Positions 58,216 to 64,000 of a stretch of DNA of 64,000 nucleotides are shown here, in pieces. Each line of letters starts with the position of its first letter. Position 1 is the stretch's first letter. The stretch covers positions 93,699 to 157,698 of the forward strand of contig NZ_RZYA01000021.1 of the NCBI RefSeq assembly GCF_004005495.1. Reading direction: 5' to 3'. The DNA is from Streptomyces antnestii. Its GTDB lineage: Bacteria > Actinomycetota > Actinomycetes > Streptomycetales > Streptomycetaceae. The translations under genes were made by a program, and so were the position numbers. The notes under the pieces are model-generated. The model worked only from the letters and a program-made list of their open reading frames with translations. It was not told the origin of the DNA and searched no databases.

Positions 58216-60792
58216 TTAAAGCTTCTCCACCGGCGCGTACCGCAGCAGCAGCCGCTTCGGCTTCGGGTCGCCGAAGTCGACCGTCGCCTCCGCGTTCGCC
58301 CCCGTGCCCTTGACGCCGACGACCGTGCCGAGGCCGAACTGATCGTGCGTGACACGGTCTCCCACGGACAGCGCGACGACCGGCTTCTCGGTCGCCCGGC
58401 GCGTGGCGAACGCCGGTGTCGTGCGCGAGCGCGAGGACGACAGGGACGCGGCGATCCCGCTCGTCGGCCCAGCCGACTTGGCCGGCGCCACCGCACCCGT
58501 CCGCTTCCACTCCAGATGTGCGTCCGGGATCTCCTCCAGGAAGCGGGACGGCGGGTTGTACGAGGGCTGGCCCCAGGCGCTGCGCAGCGTGGAGCGCGTC
58601 AGATAGAGCCGCTCACGCGCGCGTGTGATGCCCACATAGGCGAGGCGGCGCTCTTCCTCCAGCTCCTTGACCTGGCCGAGGGAACGCATGTGCGGGAAGA
58701 CGCCGTCCTCCATGCCGGTCAGGAAGACGACGGGGAACTCCAGGCCCTTGGCCGTGTGCAGGGTCATCAGCGTGATGACACCGGAGCCGTCGTCCTCTTC
58801 GTCGGGGATCTGGTCGGAGTCGGCGACGAGCGCGACCCGCTCCAGGAACTCGGAGAGCGTGCCGGGGCTCGCCGCGGCGGCCTCCCCCTCGGCCCCGTCA
58901 GCCCCGTCCGTACCGGCAGCTCCTTCCGTACCGTCAGCGGCAGCCGCCGCTGCCGCCGCGTTCTCCTGCTCGAACTCCAGGGCTACGGCGGCGAGTTCCT
59001 GAAGGTTCTCGATGCGCGTCTCGTCCTGCGGGTCGGTGGAGGACTGCAACTCGGCGAGATATCCGGTGCGTTCGAGCACGGCCTCCAGGACCGTGGCCGG
59101 GCCGGCGCCGGACTCGACGATCGTGCGCAGGTCCTCCATCAGCGTGTTGAACCGCTTCACCGCGTTCGTCGAGCGGGCCGCCATCCCGTACGCCTCGTCG
59201 ACGCGGCGCAGTGCCTGCGGGAAGGAGATCTTCTCGCGCTGGGAGAGGGCGTCGATCATGGCTTCGGCGCGGTCGCCGATGCCCCGCTTCGGCACGTTGA
59301 GAATGCGGCGCAGGGGGACGGAGTCCTCGGGGTTGGACAGGACGCGCAGGTAGGCCAGGACGTCCCTGACCTCCTTGCGCTCGTAGAAGCGGACTCCGCC
59401 GACGACCTTGTAGGGCAGGCCGACGCGGATGAAGATCTCTTCGAAGACACGGGACTGCGCGTTCGTCCGATAGAAGACGGCGACGTCGCCCGCCTTGGCG
59501 TCGCCCGCGTCCGTGAGCCGGTCGATCTCGTCGGCGACGAACTGTGCCTCGTCGTGCTCGGTGTCGGCGACATAGCCGGTGATCTGGGCGCCCGCGCCCG
59601 CGTTCGTCCACAGGTTCTTGGGGCGGCGGGACTCGTTCCGCTCGATGACCGCGTTCGCCGCGGAGAGGATCGTCTGCGTCGAGCGGTAGTTCTGCTCGAG
59701 CAGGATCGTCGTCGCGTCCGGATAGTCCTCCTCGAACTGGAGGATGTTCCGGATGGTGGCTCCGCGGAACGCGTAGATCGACTGGTCCGCGTCACCCACG
59801 ACGCACAGCTCGGCCGGGCCGAGGTCGTCCGCGCTGGGCGGTACGTCGACACCCGCCTCCACGTCCTCGTCATGGGCGGCGGCGGTGCCGACCAGCTCGC
59901 GCACCAGCGCGTACTGCGCGTGGTTCGTGTCCTGGTACTCGTCGACCAGGACGTGACGGAAGCGGCGGTGGTAGTGCTCGGCGACGTCCGGGAACGCGCG
60001 CAGCAGGTTGACCGTCGTCATGATCAGGTCGTCGAAGTCCAGTGCGTTCGCCTCGCGCAGGCGGGACTGGTACATCGCGTAGGCCTGGGCGAGGGTCTTC
60101 TCGAATCCGTCGGCGGCGGTTGCCGCGAAGTCCTCCTCGTCGATCAGCTCGTTCTTCAGGTTCGAGATCTTGGCGCTGAAGGACTTCGGGGGGAACTTCT
60201 TCGGGTCCAGGTCGAGGTCACGGCAGACGAGGGCCATGAGGCGCTTGGAGTCGGCAGCGTCGTAGATCGAGAAGGACGAGGTGAAGCCGAGCCTCTTGCT
60301 CTCGCGGCGCAGGATGCGGACACAGGCGCTGTGGAACGTCGACACCCACATCGCGTTCGCCCGCGGGCCGACCAGGGCCTCGACGCGCTCCTTCATCTCG
60401 CCCGCGGCCTTGTTCGTGAAGGTGATCGCGAGGATCTCGCCGGGGTGCACCCCTCGCGAACCGAGCAGGTACGCGATGCGGTGCGTGAGCACGCGGGTCT
60501 TGCCGGAGCCCGCGCCGGCCACGATGAGCAGGGGGGAGCCGCCGTGGACGACGGCCGCCTTCTGGTTCTCGTTCAGCCCGTCGAGGAGCGCTGCCGGGTC
60601 GAGGGCCGGGCGGGGCGCGCCGCCGCGGTAGTACGCATCTCTGGCCGGAGGCACGTCGAACTTCCCGTCGAACAGGTCGTCCGGAACGTGCTCCGGAGCC
60701 GTGTCGTCCTCGGGCGGCGGCGGGGCATGTTCCTCACTGGCCTTCGAAGCCGTGAGGTCCGCCAGGAAGCTGTCGTCAAAGAGGCTGCTCAT
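58216..60792 (-). CDS. pcrA: ATP-dependent DNA helicase UvrD/PcrA family
   Basis: 858 aa superfamily-1 helicase. Walker A is AGAGSGKTRVLTHRIAYLL, motif II DEYQD is in HVLVDEYQDTNHAQYALVRE, motif III GDADQSIYAFRGA, and motif VI VGITRARERLYLTRS. A Tudor-like PcrA C-terminal element is present (VGDRVTHDQFGLGTVVGVKG). It unwinds 3'-5' in nucleotide-excision and replication repair. Its promoter is of PafBC/RecA-independent type and the -10 is so near the ATG (60792) that the mRNA is probably leaderless. Confidence 0.96.
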   Translation of the reverse strand: MSSLFDDSFLADLTASKASEEHAPPPPEDDTAPEHVPDDLFDGKFDVPPARDAYYRGGAPRPALDPAALLDGLNENQKAAVVHGGSPLLIVAGAGSGKTRVLTHRIAYLLGSRGVHPGEILAITFTNKAAGEMKERVEALVGPRANAMWVSTFHSACVRILRRESKRLGFTSSFSIYDAADSKRLMALVCRDLDLDPKKFPPKSFSAKISNLKNELIDEEDFAATAADGFEKTLAQAYAMYQSRLREANALDFDDLIMTTVNLLRAFPDVAEHYHRRFRHVLVDEYQDTNHAQYALVRELVGTAAAHDEDVEAGVDVPPSADDLGPAELCVVGDADQSIYAFRGATIRNILQFEEDYPDATTILLEQNYRSTQTILSAANAVIERNESRRPKNLWTNAGAGAQITGYVADTEHDEAQFVADEIDRLTDAGDAKAGDVAVFYRTNAQSRVFEEIFIRVGLPYKVVGGVRFYERKEVRDVLAYLRVLSNPEDSVPLRRILNVPKRGIGDRAEAMIDALSQREKISFPQALRRVDEAYGMAARSTNAVKRFNTLMEDLRTIVESGAGPATVLEAVLERTGYLAELQSSTDPQDETRIENLQELAAVALEFEQENAAAAAAAADGTEGAAGTDGADGAEGEAAAASPGTLSEFLERVALVADSDQIPDEEDDGSGVITLMTLHTAKGLEFPVVFLTGMEDGVFPHMRSLGQVKELEEERRLAYVGITRARERLYLTRSTLRSAWGQPSYNPPSRFLEEIPDAHLEWKRTGAVAPAKSAGPTSGIAASLSSSRSRTTPAFATRRATEKPVVALSVGDRVTHDQFGLGTVVGVKGTGANAEATVDFGDPKPKRLLLRYAPVEKL

Positions 60793-60801
60793 CGCTTTAC
60801 G

Positions 60802-60823
60802 AGTCTAGGCCGCCCCACTGACA
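60802..60823 (-). promoter_or_regulatory. RecA-independent (PafBC-type) promoter of pcrA
   Basis: On the minus strand: TGTCAGTG (60823-60816), 8 bases, TAGACT (60807-60802). It fits TGTCRGTG-N8-TAnnnT. The ATG at 60792 lies nine bases after the -10, so the transcript starts at or within about three bases of the ATG. Confidence 0.8.
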
Positions 60824-61053
60824 CCCACGGCCGCCTCGCGAACTTCCTCCGACTTCACCGACGCGACCACCACGCGGAGTGCACGAATCACCCTCCGTGA
60901 CGATTGCCGGAGGTCACGAACGAGATTGTCGAAGGTCACGAAAATGTATCGGGCATATCGAACATCAACCTTCACAGCAGCCACACGCGTTGGCTAGCGT
61001 GCTCCGCGGGCCGCCCGTCCCCCCGCCGGCAACCGCGCCGCGAGCGGGTCGCC

Positions 61054-61195
61054 CCCGCTGAGTTCAGTACGCCGAGAGGCATGGAACCGGGGACCCACGA
61101 ACTTTGGGGTGAATCGGCCGACGACCCGTCAGGGCGCGGCCGTAGGGCAGCCTTCCGAATCTCCGCCCGAACCCGACAGCTAACCCGGTAGGCGG
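61054..61195 (+). ncRNA. c-di-AMP (ydaO-yuaA) riboswitch
   Basis: Conserved elements in order: CCGCTGAG...GCCGAGAGGC, GGAACCGGGGACCCA, TTTGGGGTGAATCGGCCG, GTAGGGCAGCCTTCCGAATC, then CCGACAGCTAACCCGGTAGG and CGG. This is the ydaO-yuaA aptamer consensus, which binds cyclic di-AMP and usually turns off wall-hydrolase or osmolyte genes. It lies 22 bases before the start of the NlpC/P60 gene, with GGAAGGAG (61201-61208) between. Confidence 0.93.
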
Positions 61196-61217
61196 TCACT
61201 GGAAGGAGTCGCGCCCC

Positions 61218-62405
61218 TTGGCGTCGCACCGCAAACCGCGGACCAGGACAGCCGGTCCCCGCACGGCACCCGTCGTCGGCATCACCACGGCGGCCCTCAC
61301 CTCCATCGCCCTGCTCTCGCAGAGCGCGAACGCCGCCCCCGCCCAGCCGTCGAAGCCGAGCCTGGAAGAGGTCCAGAAGAAGGTCGACAGCCTCTACCAC
61401 CAGGCGGGCGTGGCCACGCAGCAGTACAACGCGGCCAAGGAGAGCACGGCCAAGCAGCAGAAGCGCGTCGGCGATCTGCTCGACGACGTGGCGCGGCGGG
61501 CCGAGAAGCTCAACAAGGCCCGCCAGGAGCTCGGCACGTTCGCCGCGGCCCAGTACCGCACGGGCGCCGTGTCCGACACGGCGACGCTTCTTCTCGCCGA
61601 CAACCCGCAGGACTACTTCGACCAGGACCAGCTGATGTCGCGGCTCACGAGCCGACAGAAGAAGGCCGTCGACGACTACCAGGCCGAGCAGGCCGCCACC
61701 GCGAAGAAGCGCACCGAGGCGGCCAGGAACCTGCAGTCGCTGACCACGTCGCAGGCCACGCTCAGGAGCACCAAGAAGGACGTCCAGCAGAAGCTCGGCA
61801 ACGCGCGCGAACTCCTGTCGAAGCTGACCGCCGAGGAGAAGGCGCGGCTCGCGGCGATCGAGAAGAAGAAGGAAGAGGCCGCCAGGAAGAAGGCGGAGGA
61901 GCTGGCGCGTCAGCAGGCCGCTGCGGAAGCCAAGCGCAAGGCGGCCGAAGAGGCACGGCAGAAGCAGAACCCCGGCACCGGATCGAGCACGGGGTCCGGC
62001 ACGGGTACGGGTACGGGCACGGGTACGGGGTCCGGAAGCACCGGGTCCGGGTACGCCGCCAAGGCCGCGAAGGTCATCGCCTTCGCTCAGGCCCAGATGG
62101 GCAAGCCGTACGTGTGGGGTGCCACGGGACCGGACTCGTACGACTGCTCGGGGCTCACGCAGGCGGCGTGGAGGGCGGCCGGGATCTCGCTGCCGCGTAC
62201 CACCTGGGACCAGGTCAAGGTCGGCACGACGGTCACCACGGCCAACGCGCAACCCGGTGACCTGGTCTTCTTCTACAACGACATCAGCCACGTCGGCATC
62301 TACATCGGCGACGGCAAGATGATCCACGCCCCGAAGCCGGGCGCGAGCGTCCGCGTCGAGTCGATCTACTACATGCCGATCCACAGCGTGGTGCGCCCGG
62401 CCTGA
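61218..62405 (+). CDS. NlpC/P60 peptidoglycan endopeptidase
   Basis: 395 aa secreted wall hydrolase. Signal peptide (residues about 14-39, cut near ANA), long coiled coil (47-250, Ala/Lys/Glu-rich), Gly/Thr/Ser linker (251-278), then the NlpC/P60 domain with catalytic Cys310 (YDCSGLTQ), His358 (SHVGIYIG) and His370 (MIHAP). It cleaves stem peptides. The start is TTG 61218, ten bases after GGAAGGAG. The c-di-AMP riboswitch upstream should link its expression to osmotic/cell-wall state. Confidence 0.93.
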   Translation: MASHRKPRTRTAGPRTAPVVGITTAALTSIALLSQSANAAPAQPSKPSLEEVQKKVDSLYHQAGVATQQYNAAKESTAKQQKRVGDLLDDVARRAEKLNKARQELGTFAAAQYRTGAVSDTATLLLADNPQDYFDQDQLMSRLTSRQKKAVDDYQAEQAATAKKRTEAARNLQSLTTSQATLRSTKKDVQQKLGNARELLSKLTAEEKARLAAIEKKKEEAARKKAEELARQQAAAEAKRKAAEEARQKQNPGTGSSTGSGTGTGTGTGTGSGSTGSGYAAKAAKVIAFAQAQMGKPYVWGATGPDSYDCSGLTQAAWRAAGISLPRTTWDQVKVGTTVTTANAQPGDLVFFYNDISHVGIYIGDGKMIHAPKPGASVRVESIYYMPIHSVVRPA

Positions 62406-62431
62406 CCGCTTCGTGGGGTTACGTTCGGGCG

Positions 62432-63451
62432 GTGCGCGGCCCGAACGCAACCTCACGTCCCGGACTCATCCGGTCCCAGCTCCCGCCGGCGGCCGGCGCC
62501 GCCGTCATGGCTACCGGCATCCTCTCCGTCGGACTTCACCTGACCGGTCACGCGGTGCTTTCAGGCATCCTGCTGGCGCTCGCCTCCGCCCTCTGGCTCG
62601 CCCTCGCGGCGGCCTTCGCGAGCCACCTCGTACGGGACCCGGCCCGCTGGGAGTCCGAGGCGGACACCCCGCCCGCGCTCGCCGCCGTAGCGGCCACGAC
62701 GGTCCTCGGCACCCGGTTCTCGCTCTTCGGGTGGCAGACCCTGGCCGAGGCGCTGCTGGCCCTGGCCGTTCTCGTCTGGCCGGTGCTGCTGGTCGAGGCC
62801 GTGCGGCACTGGGAGCCGCGGATGCCGGGAGGCGTGTTCCTGTGCTGTGTCGCGACGGAGGGCCTGGCCGTCCAGGCGGCGACGCTCGCGTCCGCGGACG
62901 GCGCGAGCTGGCTGGGGCACACCGGGATGGTGCTCTTCTGGGGCGGGCTCGTCCTGTACGTCCTCGCGCTGTTCCACTTCGACCTGCGCCAGCTCGCGAC
63001 CGGCGCGGGGGACCAGTGGATCGCGGGCGGCGCGCTCGCGATCTCGGCGCTCGCCGCGTCGGAGCTCGTCACGACGGGCCTGTGGAACGACGACGACACG
63101 GGCGCCCTGCGCAGCGCGAGCGTGCTGCTGCTCACCCTCGACGTCGCCTGGTATGTGGTCCTCGTGGTGGCCGAGGTGTGGTGGCCGCGGCCCCGCTACG
63201 ACATCCGGCGCTGGTCGACGGCCTTCCCGATGGGAATGACAGCGGCGGCGGCCCTGTCCGTGGGTACCGCCGCCGACGCGCCCTGGCTCAGAGGCCCGGG
63301 GCAGGTTCTGCTGTGGATCGCGGTGGCCGTGTGGCTCGCGGTCCTGGTGGGAGCGCTCAGGTCGCTCGGGCCGCTCGGGCCGCACGGCCCCCTCGGGTCG
63401 CTCAGGTCGCTCAGGTCGCTCAGGTCGCTCAGGTCCAGAGCACCGCGATGA
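62432..63451 (+). CDS. TehA/SLAC1-family tellurite-resistance/C4-dicarboxylate transporter-like protein
   Basis: 339 aa with about ten hydrophobic helices. The family opening LPPAAGAAVMATGILSVGLH is visible, as are repeated helix pairs such as HTGMVLFWGGLVLYVLALFHF. TehA/SLAC1 proteins are ion or dicarboxylate channels/exporters. The C-terminus is a tandem of Ser-Leu-Arg units (GSLRSLRSLRSLRSRAPR) from a 9-bp DNA repeat that also overlaps the stop of the convergent gene. Substrate unknown. Starts 26 bp after the NlpC/P60 stop, so it may share its transcript. Confidence 0.8.
   Translation: MRGPNATSRPGLIRSQLPPAAGAAVMATGILSVGLHLTGHAVLSGILLALASALWLALAAAFASHLVRDPARWESEADTPPALAAVAATTVLGTRFSLFGWQTLAEALLALAVLVWPVLLVEAVRHWEPRMPGGVFLCCVATEGLAVQAATLASADGASWLGHTGMVLFWGGLVLYVLALFHFDLRQLATGAGDQWIAGGALAISALAASELVTTGLWNDDDTGALRSASVLLLTLDVAWYVVLVVAEVWWPRPRYDIRRWSTAFPMGMTAAAALSVGTAADAPWLRGPGQVLLWIAVAVWLAVLVGALRSLGPLGPHGPLGSLRSLRSLRSLRSRAPR
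63398..63435. repeat. 9-bp tandem repeat across convergent gene ends
   Basis: GCTCAGGTC occurs four times at 9-bp period. In the plus frame it encodes Ser-Leu-Arg repeats. In the minus frame each unit carries an in-frame TGA (63429, 63420, 63411, 63402), giving the minus gene four consecutive stops. Confidence 0.9.
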
Positions 63452-63782
63452 AGATGTTCGCGGTCGTGAGGAGACCGACCAGGCCGAACAGCCGCTTGTC
63501 GATCTTCTCGTCGTCCCGCTTCACGTAGACGAGGCCGAGGATCACGATCAGCAGCGCCAGCTTCACGCCGATCTTGATGGTGTTGACGGTGTGGTCGTCC
63601 GCCTGGTTGAGGCCGACCAGGACGACTCCGGTGACCAGCATGGTCAGCGCGCCGTGCAGCATCGCCGGGACGAACCGGGCCGTTCCCTTGCCCATCGCCT
63701 TCATCTGGGTGAGGAACCCACCGAGGAGCGAGGCGATGCCGATGATGTGCAGGCCGACGAAGAGGTGGATGAGTACGTCCAT
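63429..63782 (-). CDS. Small four-helix membrane protein
   Basis: 117 aa, with four hydrophobic helices (about 3-22, 40-60, 72-88 and 96-115). A charged stretch (VKRDDEKIDKRLF) lies between the last two. ATG 63782 is the first Met of the hydrophobic start; the open frame extends upstream to 63899 without a credible protein. It overlaps the convergent TehA-like gene by 23 bp. I do not recognise a functional family. Confidence 0.75.
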   Translation of the reverse strand: MDVLIHLFVGLHIIGIASLLGGFLTQMKAMGKGTARFVPAMLHGALTMLVTGVVLVGLNQADDHTVNTIKIGVKLALLIVILGLVYVKRDDEKIDKRLFGLVGLLTTANIFIAVLWT

Positions 63783-64000
63783 GCCGCGGAGCCTAGCCGG
63801 GGCCCCGATCGCCTCATGAAGCGGCCCGCACCGGACCGCTCCGGTCGACCGACGGTCACATACGGTCACACCCGGAACACAAGGGCCAGTTGCGGACAAT
63901 CCATCACCAACCCGTGACCGCCAGGTTTAGCGTCCTTCCTCAGGTGACCGGCTCCCCACCGCCGTTCCGTCCGGGGCGGCAGTCGGGCACCTACCGCCGA
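63783..64000. other. Non-coding right edge
   Basis: Contains the promoter of the small membrane gene, with a direct repeat GGTCACATACGGTCACA at about 63855-63871. No coding sequence is supported up to the window end. Confidence 0.5.

Noticed and set aside
58345..60900. 851-aa plus-strand open frame opposite pcrA
   Set aside because: Antisense shadow of pcrA, whose helicase motifs are complete.
1..64000. tRNA genes, CRISPR arrays, insertion sequences or attachment sites
   Set aside because: No tRNA-like T-loop/acceptor pattern, no regular 25-40 bp repeat-spacer array, no transposase frame and no terminal inverted repeats were seen; repeats found are short tandem ones.

Overview
The window is about 64 kb of very GC-rich actinobacterial chromosome, almost certainly Streptomyces. 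Third codon positions are nearly all G or C, GTG and TTG starts are common, and many neighbouring genes overlap by four bases (GTGA/ATGA). The content is housekeeping-rich: sucCD, purHN, folD, mdh, trpS, glyA, pcrA, icmB, NlpC/P60 and M23 wall hydrolases. From memory, this order matches the S. coelicolor SCO4795-SCO4850 region. There is no insertion sequence, phage, CRISPR array, rRNA or recognisable tRNA, so this is core chromosome rather than an island.

Layout. At 1-8.6 kb there is a TetR-controlled small operon, two paralogous D,D-carboxypeptidases, a divergent MarR/MFS pair and a metallophosphoesterase. At 8.6-14 kb lies a complete-looking decaprenyl-phosphoryl-arabinose (DPA) module: PAP2 phosphatase, UbiA-type phosphoribosyltransferase, GtrA and BrkB-like proteins on the minus strand, with DprE1 and DprE2 divergent. 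At 14-21.7 kb come a 2H phosphoesterase, trpS, glyA behind a ZTP riboswitch, an ornithine aminotransferase, a DMT exporter-like protein and a MocR/AhpD-like divergent pair. At 21.7-29 kb is a five-gene osmoprotectant operon (betB, betA, ATPase, fused double permease, binding protein). At 29-43 kb are central metabolism genes (mdh, folD, purNH, sucCD), together with a PerM-like membrane protein and an XRE-sigma-transmembrane fusion. At 43-46.2 kb are two secreted repeat proteins of unknown role.

The most interesting segment is 46.2-54.2 kb. A MoxR AAA+ ATPase, a DUF5682-type protein and a VWA protein form one tightly coupled operon. It is divergent from a SWIM zinc-finger protein and a DUF5691-type protein. 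The two promoters are mirror images built on a perfect 12-bp inverted repeat. Each reads TTGTCAGTG, then 8 bases, then a -10 element, which is the signature of the RecA-independent (PafBC) DNA-damage promoters known from mycobacteria. The same motif lies directly upstream of pcrA (uvrD-type helicase) 10 kb away. For both the SWIM gene and pcrA the -10 is so close to the ATG that the mRNA should be leaderless. I infer a DNA-damage-inducible MoxR/VWA/SWIM system. The N-terminus of the DUF5682-type protein also carries His/Glu motifs resembling the TIKI/TraB/GumN hydrolase fold.

The final part (54.3-64 kb) holds icmB, a lipase-like hydrolase, an unusual M23 peptidase with a long cytoplasmic 5-residue repeat, pcrA, a c-di-AMP (ydaO) riboswitch ahead of an NlpC/P60 hydrolase, a TehA/SLAC1-like transporter and a small membrane protein. 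Short tandem repeats of 9-20 bp recur between genes, several of them spanning or duplicating stop codons.
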